Counted from the first letter of the stretch, positions 43,256-56,331 are shown. The stretch is DNA of 64,000 bases from Punctularia strigosozonata HHB-11173 SS5 (GCF_000264995.1 NW_006767444.1:507472-571471), one strand, 5' to 3'. The notes: generated by a model from the letters alone, not told the origin. Translations and numbers: made by a program.

Positions 43256-45455
43256 ATGGCCACCAACCATCCGTACAACCTGCGAGCAAGGAAGCCGCAC
43301 GCGGAGCAAAAGACCACTACACGCACTCGGGTGGCTCAGGTTGGACAACGGAGCCCTTCGATTACTCGGGATGCAAGAACGCCTCCGGCTTGCTCCACTG
43401 CGATTATCCGCCTGGGCAGCGCCCTCGTCTCCAATTTTGATCTTGCAATGAGGAACTTGAAGGAGGTGCCGAACATGATCGATGCTGCCAACGGGCAACC
43501 CGCATCCGTCGAATTTGCGTCGCGGACCCTGACCCAATCTATCGAAGTGATTAACGCGGCCTGTGCTGGCCACCCATTCCATAGATTGACGGGTTCGGCG
43601 AGCACTCAGTGCGTCGCTCGCTAATTTTGTCCTTCGTCTGTAAACTGACTTCGTATCGTCTTCCAGATTGTCAGACGTCCCCGGAAGAAAACGTCGCCGT
43701 TCGCTCTCCCACGTCACCCCAGCGTCTCAGTGCCATTGCGAAACATGCGCGTGTCTTCTTATTGATGTCGAACCGATCCCTACCAAACGGCGCCGACTGA
43801 ATCAGAGATCAACTATCGACATCGCAAGAGCGGCGAAGGATCGTGTTTCTCGGCTGCTGGTGCAAGAGAACCTCCTCAAACTCCATCGGCAGAGGAATTA
43901 TATGGCACCTATCAACCTTCTCCCAGACGCCCTCCTTCGTCGCATATTCCTCCTTGTACGAAACCCGGAGTATATACACTGGATCAAGGTCTCTCAAGTC
44001 TGCTATCACTGGCGCGTAACGGCCCTCTCCGACCATACCCTCTGGTCTCGCTTGATCCTCTCTCAACCCGCCGCATCCCTAGAATTCATGCGCCGCGCAC
44101 ATTTTACACCCCTGCACCTCTATGTCCCCGATGAATGGAGATCACGTAAAGCGCTCGCCGTAGCGAAGACAGCGCTGCTTGAAGCGCTCGAAAAAGGCGT
44201 ACATGGTTCTCCTCCCCGCTTGGCAAGCGTCCGTGTCGATGGGCGCACGTCCGAATCGGACCAGCTCTGCCGGCTGGTTTCTCAACATGCCTCGGAGCTG
44301 CTATCATATGACGTATCCTGGCCCTCAGTCGCCCTTCTACAGGTGATCCTCCCCAAACTCAAGGTTCTGAAAGTGTCCGCAGCGCCCTCCTTGAGTTGGG
44401 ATTCGGAGCTTATGAGGAGTCTGTCAAATCTCCGCGTACTCGTAATCGAAGTCGACATATACAAAGTCCCCATCTCTGGCGACCTGGAAGACGTTGTCGC
44501 CGTCCTCGAGCGCAACCAACAGTTAGAGCATCTGGATCTGTGTCGCACCCTCCCTCCATGGAAGGAGGTCCCCGCCTCGCAAACATCCGAATCCCCTATC
44601 ACCCTACCCCACCTGAGATCCTTAAGCATCTTCGAGTACGATGTCAGATCTGTAGTTTTCCTCCTCCGCCGTTTACAGCTGCCTCAAACCTGCAGGGCCT
44701 CTCTCCAGATCGTAGGGACGGAAGGCGGGTCCGTTGCTGCGATTCCTACCGCTGACGATATCCTTCATCTGTGGCGTATTGTCTTCCCCGTCGGGCAACG
44801 GTACAGGAAGATGTACCTGACTTTCCCCGAGTCCCTGCACAAACCGCATCCTTTCGCGCTCGAGCTGGAGGTAACCTTTCGGAGGAATCAATTCACGAAA
44901 CATACCCTCATAAGCATACCGCACCCCGAGGGTCCGAGCATCAGGGATCGCCTAGCGCAGTTCCAGGAAGCCTTCGCGCCCGTGAAAGTGGACATACTCT
45001 CGTTGTCGATCGGATTCCACCTGGATCGGCGGTTCCTCGAATGGTTAGGCGCCGTCAGGAAGATGAGGCACGTTCGTACTCTCATCCTGCCGCATCAGCG
45101 ATGGCCCCGGTCTCTGGCCACGTTCGCAACGTTCTTTCGAAACCTCACGAAGGAGCGGCGCTACTTTCCCAACCTAAATACGATCCTCCTTCAAGGCGTT
45201 GACTTTGGCGATGACCCCTCGAGCCTTTCTCCCGCACAGAAAGCGAAAGAAATAGAGATAGAGGTGAAGCCGTTCGTCGCATTATTGACCGAGCGCGCCG
45301 CAGGAAATGGCGGCGCCCTGAAAGAGTTACGGTTGAGCTCCTTCCGGAAGAATGAGGTGTTTCGGGAGGAGTGGTTGGATATCTTGAAGGCGGGGTTGCC
45401 AGGCGTCGACATACAGTTTCGGTGGTATGACCCTGCTTGTTATTATCTCTGGTAA
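43256..45455 (+). CDS. F-box-like protein with N-terminal PYNLR and CxxCxC motifs, copy 1, 713 aa
   Basis: F-box proteins recruit targets to SCF ubiquitin ligases. Two exons: 43256-43608 and 43667-45455, with a 58 bp intron. Exon 1 begins MATNHPYNLRARKPH and ends in a helical stretch (LAMRNLKEVPNMIDAANG). Exon 2 starts LSDVPGRKRRR, then a Cys cluster CHCETCAC, a basic patch TKRRRLN and a helix ending RQRN. The F-box follows: PINLLPDALLRRIFLLVRN, VSQVCYHWRVTALSDHTLW. The remaining 450 or so residues form a leucine-rich array (LKVLKVSAAPSL, LEHLDLCRTLP, LPHLRSLSIFE, NLNTILLQGVDF), presumably the target-binding solenoid. It ends FRWYDPACYYLW. The next gene is its tandem paralogue. The substrate is unknown. 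Confidence 0.83.
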
Positions 45456-45657
45456 TCGCAAGGTTGTACGCGCAAAAGTATCAATTGCAACAATACTGTC
45501 ATGAAAGCCGGCTGTAGATACGCCCTGAGAACAATAGCGCGATCGGAGCACTAGACAATAGCGCAACGAATTCAGCACTCGATAGTCCGTTTATAAAATG
45601 CCAATGTCTGACTGGCCACATCGCATTTCCCCTTTCATCACCGCACATTACGCACCT
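45456..45657. promoter_or_regulatory. Spacer with the TATA box of F-box-like copy 2 (45592-45598)
   Basis: TTATAAAATG at 45591-45600 supplies a TATA box 60 bp before the ATG at 45658. Because it overlaps the upstream in-frame ATG at 45598, that ATG cannot be the normal start. This decides the start in favour of 45658. Confidence 0.6.
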
Positions 45658-47807
45658 ATGAACGGCAAGCAACCATATAATTTACGACCGCGCACAGGAG
45701 GCGCCGTCCAATCTAGCAACATAACGAGGAGGAATGATACACGATCCAGGCGTCAAGTTGTACAAGCTGGAAAGAAGGCCGTGAACCCAACGCCGAAGAG
45801 AAAGCGTCATCCCATCAGCAAAGCAAGGGCTCAGAACGACGGATTGGGAGAGCAGGAGGTGGATGATCCGTGCGTGCTACCTACAGTGATTGCGATTCCC
45901 TGCAGCTGATGTCAAAGGGGATGCTGCAAAGTGTTCACGTTGGGTGTAAACGTCGCGCGCCTACATCACGCCACCCACTCACCGAACCGCACTGCACATC
46001 GTGTCGATGCACCACGCTAGGAGCGTACAATGGCTATGGTCCCGCCACCAAACGCCCCCGATACAATACAGCCAGACTTGAGCAACCGAGCGCTGAGGTC
46101 GCACACTGGCAAGACTTTGCGGCTCAATCTGCACGTTTGGCCCTAGACCTTCTGAACTCGTTACGACAAAGGAACATGACGCTTCCTATCAATCGTCTTC
46201 CATCCGAAGTTCTCAGCGCTATCTTCATCGTCGTGCGAAATAATCACCAGTACGATCCTATGGAACCGCCAGACCGGCACTGGATCCGCGTCACTCATGT
46301 CTCATGTCACTGGCGCGCCGTGGCCCTCGGCTGCCGTGTTCTCTGGTCCGAAGTGAATCTCAAATTAAAAACCAGTTGGAAGGACTACGGCGGTACCATG
46401 GCAATGATGCGTCGGGCAGAATCAGCACCTCTACGACTTTATATCAATTACGAACAACCACTGGGCCCCGGTAACATGGCTCTGAAGATTTGGCCGCAAC
46501 CATCGAAAGGCTCGACGACGGATGCATGCAGCGTGACTCCTCGCGTGGAGAGTCTGATCATGCATGGTTACGAGAAAAAAAAGGAGGACTTGCGTCGCGC
46601 CATGACCCTTTATCTCCCACATCTGCGCTCCTGTCGGATGTCCGACCCACCGGACACGCTCGCCGAGTTCGACTGGTCAAAACTTCGATCGCTGGCGTAC
46701 GCGAAGAGTAGCATCGACTGGAGCTCGGCCATGCTGCAGTCACCTCGCGATCTGCGAAGTCTTGAGGTGGAGATGGACCTGCAAGACGTCTGGGTCGACA
46801 TTCCGACCAACTACGCTGGAAATGTCATCGGTGACCTGGGGCAAATCGCCAACCTCCTCGCCCGACATCCGCAGTTGCAGGAGCTTGCACTTTTGGACTC
46901 GCTTCCCTCCTGGACCACTGAGGACGATATACGACAAGTGCACGCGATAGTGTACCCGCGCATGGCACATCTCGACATCGCCCATCAGGACTTCCGCGCA
47001 GCGAGATTTGTCCTTCGCCTGCTCCGCCTGCCGGTCACCTGTCGAGTTGGTCTAGCCCTTAGACCGTCGATACTCCACAAAGATGTCGAGATACCACAGC
47101 CTGCGGATTGGCTCCAGCTCTGGCAGCTCGTCTTCGAGCGCGAGATCTCTCTTGACCCGGCCGCCGCGCCGCCTCGATACGCTGTGATGAAGATAGCCTG
47201 CCGCGAGGAGTCGAAAGGGATCTGGGACGTCGAGTTGCGGGCGTTCATGTCGCAAGGTGCCGCGAGCGCGCATTCGGAGCTCCTGTTGCCAAGCATGCCC
47301 GCAAAAGATGTGGCGGCGCACCTTGCCTGGATCCGGGATCCGTTCGCGGCGCTGTCTGTCTCCACCCTCGTCGTCGATTTGCATACCGAAAGACGGAATA
47401 CCGAATGGCTGGCTGTCACCAAGAAAATGACGAGCGTGCATACGGTACGCATCAACGCGATCGGCTGGGACTTATCGGAGATGGTAGCGTTTTTGGCTCC
47501 TGTCGAAGGACATGCCGATTCCGTGCTTCCGAACATGCATACGTTAGTGCTGACGGATGGTGATATCCACACGCGGCCGGGAGATATGCGCGCGTTTCCA
47601 GCGACGGAAGCTAGAGAGGAGATCAAAGCATTCGGCGCGGCCTTGAGGGATCGTGTTGTCGATGGTCGGTTGAGGGAGTTGCATATCAATTGTGTGATGC
47701 ATGCGAGGCTCGCCGAAGGCTGGCTAACAGCATTGGAAACAGCACTGCCTGGTCTGAAGATTAACTGGGTATGGGGAAGAGAGGAGGTTGAGGTGCTACA
47801 ACGTTGA
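45658..47807 (+). CDS. F-box-like protein with N-terminal PYNLR and CxxCxC motifs, copy 2, 695 aa
   Basis: Tandem paralogue of the gene at 43256-45455 with the same two-exon structure: 45658-45869 and 45932-47807, split at a comparable place. Exon 1 begins MNGKQPYNLRPRTGG. Exon 2 starts VHVGCKRRAPTS, with the Cys cluster HCTSCRC, the patch TKRPRYN and LRQRNMTLP. The F-box follows: INRLPSEVLSAIFIVVRN and VTHVSCHWRAVALGCRVLW. The leucine-rich part includes LYLPHLRSCRMSD, LRSLEVEMDL, LQELALLDSLPSW and LRELHINCVMHARLAEGW. The C-terminus is INWVWGREEVEVLQR. Sequence outside the motifs is strongly diverged, which suggests an old duplication with changed target specificity. Confidence 0.83.
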
Positions 47808-48582
47808 TGAATGGAGCAATTTGAATGTAGTCGCCTTTTTTTAATCGCAGAGGCGAGCTTAGAACCGGCTTCAACATGTCGCACCGTATGCGAAGCCTTC
47901 GAAGGCGTATGCTCTGGTAGTACCCCCATGAATTACCATGCGGCTGATTCCGTCGCGGTCCCAACAGGGGTTATCGACGGGACAGCTTCACAGTCACAGG
48001 CACGGATCGCTGTACGCCGCGGGGCCAAGACCTTCTCCGAGGATTCGCAGGAGGTCGAAGGGAAGGCATCGACGAAGGGTCGCTTATAGACGAGCGCTGT
48101 CGCGAATGTATACATTCTGCGTATTGCATCCATTGGCATCAACTCAGCAGAGAGAGAGGCGCGCGGCAAATGCGCCTCCGAGTTCTTTGAACTGTGCGGA
48201 GTCGAGCCCGCGTGGGAGCACACACCACAACGGTGAGCAAGAAACCAAGAGGCGGGAAGATATGATTGCCGCAGAAAGGAAACGGAAGTTATGGAGACGG
48301 AAGTTGAGGAGACCGGAGTATGTTCAAGCTGTTTAGAAGCTCGGTGTCCCAACTGGGCGTGGTAGGCACAATCCGGGAAGGTATGTCCCAAATCGTGTAA
48401 CCGCTGGTCGCTGGAGTCAACAGCGCAGAGAAACCAAGAAATTGGACAAGGGCGGAAGAAACACAACCTGGCCATCGCACGGTTTCAAGTGATCGAAGTC
48501 GGTAACTTCTTTGAACCTCCACAACCGTATGATTTTCCCGCTCGTCACTTCAAGTTCGAGGTGCATCGAGGCTTAGTAGAGC
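47808..48582. other. Intergenic region with an unassigned basic reading frame
   Basis: A plus-strand frame (47938-48336) ends in a highly basic, helix-like stretch (KRREDMIAAERKRKLWRRKL) that looks like protein, but I see no supported start or splice partner. Otherwise there is no gene; the 3' ends of the F-box and dehydrogenase genes converge here. Confidence 0.4.
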
Positions 48583-49978
48583 TCATGAAGGCCCGAACGG
48601 TAGTCCAGCTTCCTCCCTAGCAGCGCCATACATCGCACTCACATCAGCCTGTTCTCCGTGCTTTTCGAGAGCAGCACTAAGATGCCTGACGCGCATGAGA
48701 GAAAACGTCAGCAATGGACCTTTTATCAGACCGGTCACGACGAAGGGCTGACCTCTGAGCGGCTTCGAGGATAGGGATCCTAGCACCGGATTCTTTCGCA
48801 AGACTGACGAAGGCGTAAGATCCTCAACCCATGAGGTCGCAATTAACATGACACGCACGATAAGCAATGGTTGATGTCCTTTAGCGCGTTCGGCGCGCTG
48901 AATCCGGGCTTTTCGCCTATGAAGACAGCGAGAGTTGGGGTCAGACGAGCCTTCAAGGTAGCCTGGCACGCAAAATCCACGAACCATCCTTAGCGACCCA
49001 CTGACCCGCCTGCATCTTCTTAGAATACAGCTCGTACGGCGTGCCCGCGAACATGGCCTGCACGAAGTCGTGGATCCTTTCGGGCCCTAAACCCGACTTC
49101 TCCGCAAAGGTGAGCGCCTCCGCGAGCGACTCGTTCACGGTCATGACGAATATGTTGCCCTTCGCAGGAACGCTTCTCATCAGTCGAATGCGGCGATGGA
49201 TAGGGCTGACCCGGGCATTACCGTGATCTTCATTAACCCAGCGTTTCCGACTAGCCGATCTGGGTCAGTACACGCGCAGTGCCGGATGCATGAGGGGGCT
49301 TACCATCTTCACCCATCTCTATCACTTTCCTACCCATGACGCCCTCTGTATATGGCTTGATCTTGGCGACGTACTCCGGGGGACCGGCCAGAGCAAAGAT
49401 GAGCTTCGCGGCTGTATAAAGCTGGTCAGAGGAGTTGATTTGCGATTTTTGACATCAAGGACGCACCGGCGGCGGCTGGAGGCGCACCGAATACCGGCGC
49501 CGCAACGAACCCGGCTCGCCGTTTCGCGAGCAAGGCTTGGATCGACCGCGAGGTGTCCGGATGAATCGTGGAGCAGTCGCAAAAGACCTTGCCCTGTAGC
49601 CCATCGTTCCGAGCGATATCTTCGTACGCGGAAGTGACCGTAGCGTCGTTCGTGAGGCAGGTGAAGACGATGTCAGAGGAAGATACCAAGCTCGAGAGCG
49701 ACGGGGCCGGTTTAGCGCCCGCGGCCACGATCGCGTCCGTTCGCGAGGTAGTCCTATGGCCGTGTCAAGTGAGCGATGTTCTCAACAACACCGTCGGAGT
49801 ACGTACCCACCGGTTGTAGACGAGGAGAGGGGTCGCTTTGGTAGCCGCGAGGTGCTTTTGGAGGTTCATGGCCATTCCTTCGCCTTCAGAACGACTTGGT
49901 ATCAGAGCCGCTCACTACATCGACGCGATGATATTGCTCACCCATGTTACCAAAACCGTACCACCCGATGGTCGACAT
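48583..49978 (-). CDS. 3-hydroxyisobutyrate dehydrogenase-like NAD(P)-dependent oxidoreductase, copy B
   Basis: Inverted paralogue of the gene at 40737-42118 with matching intron positions. It begins MSTIGWYGFGNMG (GxGxxG) at 49978. Then come MAMNLQKHLAATKATPLLVY, AAGAKPAPSLSSLVSSSDIV, FCDCSTIHPDTSRSIQ, GFVAAPVFGAPPAAAG, LIFALAGPPEYVAKIKPY, GVMGRKVIEMGEDG, LVGNAGLMKIT (catalytic Lys) and GNIFVMTVNESLAEALTFAE. Further exons give INHCLSLAKESGARIPILEA and HLSAALEKHGEQADVSAMYG, ending EEAGLPFGPS. The C-terminal block is almost identical to copy A, whereas the middle is more diverged. No break is seen. Substrate unknown, possibly a branched-chain amino-acid intermediate. Confidence 0.9.
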
Positions 49979-50291
49979 GCTTCTATGCGAATGTGATCTG
50001 CGGCGGTATATGCGCCAGCTGTTGTTGAGGAGACCAGGGAACGGTACCGCTGGTCGGGACAAACGAGATATTATCTTCGTTGTGCTTATCATGATTGCTG
50101 GAGAGCCACAAGGGTTTGGTCGACGCGGGCGATAATGTCAAGCAAACCGGAGCCCCGCAGTGGTCCCGGACCGGGAGGACTCGCGCGGAACCCGTTTCGG
50201 CAAGTGCCTTCGCGCTTCGGCAGGATCGGCACGCACATTTTCTTCGGCCTTAGAAGGCTACAACACCAGCCTCTTGCAAACCCTTGCTACG
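49979..50291. other. Divergent promoter region between dehydrogenase copy B and DIM1
   Basis: 313 bp with no gene. Open frames that start upstream of 50292 are not used, because the conserved Dim1 N-terminus begins at the 50292 ATG. Confidence 0.5.
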
Positions 50292-51555
<1,264 letters not shown>

Positions 51556-52099
51556 AAATCGTTTCCTGGTCTCGCTGCTTTTGCTCTTCTCCTTGGGATG
51601 TATTCGTGATTGGCTTTACGCTTCTGTGTGCTAATATATGTGCTACTTGCTCCGTTACACCCGGCCATCACACACCGGATCGCGACGACGGCCAAACGAC
51701 AGCCGCGGTCTACGCTAGTCGACTCCAAGCACATTGGCTAAAACCTTCTTCGTGCTGACTTTGGCATTTCTTACATATTCAAAGCCGTCCTTCACCGCTG
51801 CGTTAACTTGCAGCCAGGTGGGAACCCATCCTGGGAACATCTATCATCACGTGAAGTGACGTAACGCGTTTACGTTAAGTAAGCTTTAGGGATTCAAGCT
51901 TCGAGATTTGGCCGTGTTCCTCGACCAGCGGACGCTGACCATGTAAGTAACGATCCGGACATTTCGGAATTTCGGAGCTCGGGGCACGCGATATGTCAAG
52001 AGCGGGTGGAATCGACCGACATGCTCTGGCGTGTCCCCTTCCACTCAGGGAGACAGACCTCCGCAACACCCGACCGAACGCTCTGAAAGCGCCGTCTAG
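51556..52099. other. Intergenic region
   Basis: 3' flank of DIM1 and promoter of the flavin monooxygenase. No gene or clear TATA box. Confidence 0.45.
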
Positions 52100-53924
52100 A
52101 TGGAAACATTTGACGTCGTAGTAGTCGGTGCAGGTGCGCCGTATGTCCCGTACACGACGGCAGAAGCTTTGCTAACAACAGCCAGGTTGGTATGGCCTCG
52201 CCGCCGCGAAGACCTACCTCCAGCTCCACCCGGAATGCGACCTCATCGTCCTCGATTCCTCTTCCAGCGTCGGTGGCGTCTGGGCTGCCGAGCGACTCTA
52301 TCCGGGCCTGAAGTCGAACAACCTACTCGGCACGTACGAATTCAGCGGCTTCCCGATGGACCCCGACACGTTCGGCGTGCGCCCGGGCGAACACATACCT
52401 GGGAGGGTCATGCACCTTTACCTCACGCGCTTCGCGCAGCGTTTCGGCGTCTACGAGCGCATACGGTTCGGCACGAAGGTGTCGTCCGCGGTCCGCGAGG
52501 AGAACGGGGGCTGGGTCCTGACAGTCACACCGTCCAACGACGAGGCCGAGTTCCAGATGCTAGCTCGCAAGCTCATCGTCGCGACCGGCCTCACGTCCGA
52601 ACCACACCTTCCCTCTTTTCCGGGCGCGAACGTTTACCGGGGACTCCTCTTCCATTCGCGCGACTTCAAGCTGCACGCGTCTACCCTCTCGGACAGCGAC
52701 AATCGCCCGTCGTCCGTCACCGTGATCGGTGGGAGCAAGTCCGCGTGGGACGTCGCGTATGCCTACGCGACCGCCGATCCCCCGATCCCGGTCGACCTCG
52801 TCATCCGCGCGTCCGGCCGTGGCCCGACGTGGATGTCGCCCGCGTACGTCACGCCCTTCAAGCTATGGCTAGAGAAGCTCGTGCACACCCGCCTCCTCAC
52901 GCTCTTCTCGCCCTGCCCGTGGGGGGACGAGGACGGCTACGTGCGCACCCGCCGGTTCCTCCACGGGACGTGGCTCGGGCGCAAGATCGTCGACGCCTTC
53001 TGGGCCGTGCTCTCCCACGACGTGCTGAGCCTGGTGGGCTACGACCGGCACCCGGAGACGGCCAAGCTGAAGCCGTGGACGTCGGCGTTTTGGACCGGCA
53101 ACGGCCTGGGCGTCCTCAACTTCGAAAGGGACTTTCTGCAGCTCGTGCGCGGCGGCGCGGTACGCGTCCACGTCGCCGACGTCGACCGCCTGTCGGAACG
53201 CGCGGTTCGCCTCGCGAACGGCGAGGCGTTGGAGGCGGACGTCGTCTGCTGCGCTACCGGGTGGAAGGCGCACCCGCCCATCCGTTTCTCCGGCCCCGGG
53301 GGAAGCTCTGCCGCCTTGGGCCTCCCCTTCTCCTGTGCCCCGGACGCGCGTATCGCTAGGCACCTGACGAAGCTGACGACTGACGCGGATCAGGAGATCT
53401 TAGCGCGCTTTCCTCGATTACGGCACCAACCGCACTTCGAGTACCCCGGGGCGAACCGAACGCCGGCGCTCGAGCCGCCGGACGGACTCGAGATCTCCTT
53501 TCAGCCCCGCCTCTACAGGTTCCTCGTCCCGCCCTCCTCGCTTCGCGAGGGCGTACGTCGCGATATCGCGTTCCCCGGCATGGTCTACACCATATCCACC
53601 GCGCTGACGGCGCAAGCGCAGGCCCTGTGGATCGCCGCTTACTTCCACGGTCGACTCGTACCCTCTCGCCTGCCTGCAGACGAGACGGAGGCGGAGAAAC
53701 GGGCGCTCGTATGGAACCGCTTCGGGAGGTGGCGGTATGTGGCCGGGTACGGAGGACGCGTGCCGGATATGGTGTTCGACGCCGTGAGCTACGTCGATGC
53801 GTTGCTAGTGGACCTTGGGATAGGCAGGAGGAGCGAGGGGCTGCTCGGTCGGATGGAGCCGGGGTGTATGAAGGGGCTGGTGGGCAGCTGGGGGTTCAAG
53901 GTTTCAAGAGAGGAGAGCGACTAG
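52100..53924 (+). CDS. Flavin-containing monooxygenase-like FAD/NAD(P) oxidoreductase, two exons
   Basis: A class B flavoprotein monooxygenase (FMO/Baeyer-Villiger/N-hydroxylase group); substrates are typically small amines, sulphides or ketones. Exon 1 is tiny (METFDVVVVGAG). It joins across a roughly 50 bp intron (acceptor near 52184) to WYGLAAAKTYLQLHP, completing the FAD GxGxxG. Downstream: LDSSSSVGGVWAAERLYPGL (GG and GVW), YEFSGFPM, LYLTRFAQRFGVY, LIVATGLTSEPHLPSFPG (ATG motif) and the NADPH Rossmann VTVIGGSKSAWDVAYAYA. A long second exon adds ADVVCCATGWKAH, FPGMVYTISTALTAQAQALW and a C-terminal RMEPGCMKGLVGSWGFKV. The acceptor choice is set by the frame of WYGLAAA. The gene is intact, and lies tail to tail with the arrestin-like gene. 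Confidence 0.9.
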
Positions 53925-54292
53925 GCGCGAATGAGGGTGACGCGTTCGGACATAAACCTCTGCTGCCGTCATGTATCCCTGCGAGTTGGCGCTCCCGCCG
54001 TGCGGCTTGACGTCAGACAATAGAAAGGCAGGAGATTATTCTTATATTGCATTTGGACAGGTCAAGTGGGAGAGAACATATGCCAGTCAAGGGAGTGGAA
54101 ACAAGCCAGGGAATACATGATGGACGACGTACACGGGGCGGTGTCGCGTATGCTATGACGATCAGCATACTTCGCCAGAAAGCTGTCGTACAGGCCGGCA
54201 GAGGCTTATTTCGTGGTGTCCGTCGTTGTAGGAGGTATGCTTACCCTCGGGAGACCGGACAGAGGGCTCTTCATACTCGTATGTTGCTCGTC
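53925..54292. other. Convergent intergenic region
   Basis: 3' flanks of the monooxygenase (+) and the arrestin-like gene (-). No gene is seen. Confidence 0.45.
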
Positions 54293-55906
54293 TCAAGTTT
54301 TCTCGTCCGCGTCGAAATCGTGGTCCTCGGCGGACCAATATGCCCTGTTGAAGATGTATCAGCCCACGAAACCCATGGCTAGTCTTTCGCTGAAACTCAC
54401 GGCGGCAAGTCCATCGTAAGAACCGCTTCGCTGAAGGGAGGAGGGGGTTGCTGTGTCTCCACGTCCAGGTCATGCACCACGGCTGGAACCGGCGGATCTG
54501 AGGGAGCAGGCGTGCTGATCACCGGCGCGCTTGGCTGTTGCCCGGACGTGCTCGCTCCTCCCGTGTTGTGCGACGGAGGCAGCGATCCCGAAACGATGTT
54601 GATGGCGATGTCGCGCTTGACGTCGTTGCCGATGCCTGGAAACGGTACACAGAGGTGAAGCTTGTACTGCAGGATAGACGAGGCGTGAGTGCCGGTCTCG
54701 AGCGTGAATCACGTCCGCCACTGACCGACGTCCCGAGCATCTTGGTCTGGAAAGCCGGCGGACACGTGAACACCATGTTCGTCGCAAAGTGCGAGGCGCG
54801 TCTGCAGATCCGCTTTTCGACCGTCTCCTTGCTCATTCCCAAGAATCCGCTTCTCTTTTCCTCGGTGACGGTCGTCCAAGTCGGATCGTCCTGCCAGGAG
54901 CGGAGGTTTTCCCGAGGAGAGGGGCGGATGGAGGGTGCTCTGGACCCAAAGCCGCCTAGATCAGCGACGTGGTCTTTCATGCTATCCGACACGGTGCTGA
55001 AGATTCCGCTGGCTGCGATCCTCGTGAGGCGGTCCAATCTGAGGGTGATCGGGCCAGGGACGGTCGGTGGCGCGGGGAAGAGGGGTTCTCCGGGCGCTCC
55101 GTCGGCGGGTATTTCGGACGGCTTCAGTGGTCTGGTCTTAGTGACGATGTCCAGCTGGACGGGTATCGGGGTGCCGATGGGGAACGCGGGTATATCGGGA
55201 ACGCGAAACTGAGCCCCTCGTCAGAATGTCCGGCGATGGACGGGCGAGGTCAGTGAGAAAACACGCACGACGACCTTCACGTGCGAGTAGTCTGCCCAGA
55301 TCCCCGTTCGAATGGCAGCGTCGGACACGTACGTCTTCCACGGCATATGGGGGCTCCAGCCGCCAGCCAGGTCGTTACGGAGCGTCACATGTTCCGGTAT
55401 GCCCGCAGGTACCACCGCGATCATCGCCCGCACCCGACGATTGGACTGGAACATGCCCGGACGCGTCGCTACGACCTCGAGAAAGTAGGTGACCACCCCT
55501 TGCTTTCTCGACGATTTGGCGTGGAACGACGGAGGAAGATCGGCCGGGAGCCGGTATTTGAATGGCACCGTGAGGATATGGGTGCCGGGTGGAGGGAACG
55601 CTTTACCGCGCTGCCAGAGTGGAATATCGATGCGTATCAAGGGGACATTTGAGCGATATGTGGTGGTCGTTTTGCCGTTCGAACGCTTGATCTTACTATC
55701 AACGGGATATATATGAGTAGAGGACGAGGGAGGATCATGCACCCAGGGGAAACTCACGTCTGTAACGAACCTCTGATTCTGACCCTGACATGGTCGATTT
55801 CATCCTGCTGCGCCTCCTTGACGTTGATGTCCACGGACCCCAGGAGCAATTCTCCTGCAAATCGAGTACGTTTAGGGAAGTTGAGTTGAATAGGGCCGGA
55901 GTTCAT
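54293..55906 (-). CDS. Arrestin-like protein (ART family), five or more exons
   Basis: Fungal alpha-arrestins adapt membrane transporters to ubiquitin ligases for endocytosis. Exon 1 (from 55906) reads MNSGPIQLNFPKRTRFAGEL then LLGSVDINVKEAQQDEIDHV and VRVRIRGSLQ. After an intron with a stop-containing ORF shadow come KIKRSNGKTTTTYRSNVPL, PPPGTHILTVPFKYRLPADL, PPSFHAKSSRKQGVVTYFLE, VVATRPGMFQSNRRVR and GIWADYSHVKVV, the arrestin N-domain. The next exon (FRVPDIPAFPIGTPIPVQLD) leads to ITLRLDRLTRIAASG and MVFTCPPAFQTKMLGTS. Then YKLHLCVPFPGIGNDVKRDI, AINIVSGSLPP and a Pro/Ser-rich tail with PPPPFSEAVLTMDLPP. The frame either stops at 54397-54399 or splices to a short last exon encoding AYWSAEDHDFDADEKT, ending at 54293. 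I favour the latter because donor, acceptor and acidic coding all fit. PPPPFSE could act as a WW-domain ligand. Confidence 0.8.
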
Positions 55907-56331
55907 GGCGAACAGCGTAGAGTATCAAGGCGTCTCGTGAGCACCGTCCAGATAAGTACGCAAACAGGCGCCTGAAAACTGCGGTCACCGCTGACTGCGA
56001 TGCCAAGTAGTTCCGGTCGGCGTCGGTGATGAATATTTGATGATGATGGCAGACACGGGCGGCAGGATTACTCGCACAACATTAGTGTGCATCGTTAGGT
56101 GCGAGACCTTTGACCCCCTGATACGATATCAGAAAGCAGCTGTGGCAGCATGAAAGCGTGACGAAAGTCTGTTCACGTAGACGAGCGGAAAGGCTGGTCC
56201 GCGGCGCGGGGATGCGCCTCATCCTCTCCTTCCGCGTCCACATCCACCTCGTCCCGTCGCCGCGCGCGGTCAGCGTCCCGCGTCGGGACGAGGTGTATAT
56301 CCGCCCTTTCCTCTCTTCCGCCCTCCAGATG

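Noticed and set aside
45598-45657. Upstream start MPMSDWPHRISPF for F-box-like copy 2
   Set aside because: The ATG overlaps the TATA box at 45592-45598, and the paralogue starts directly at the PYNLR motif.
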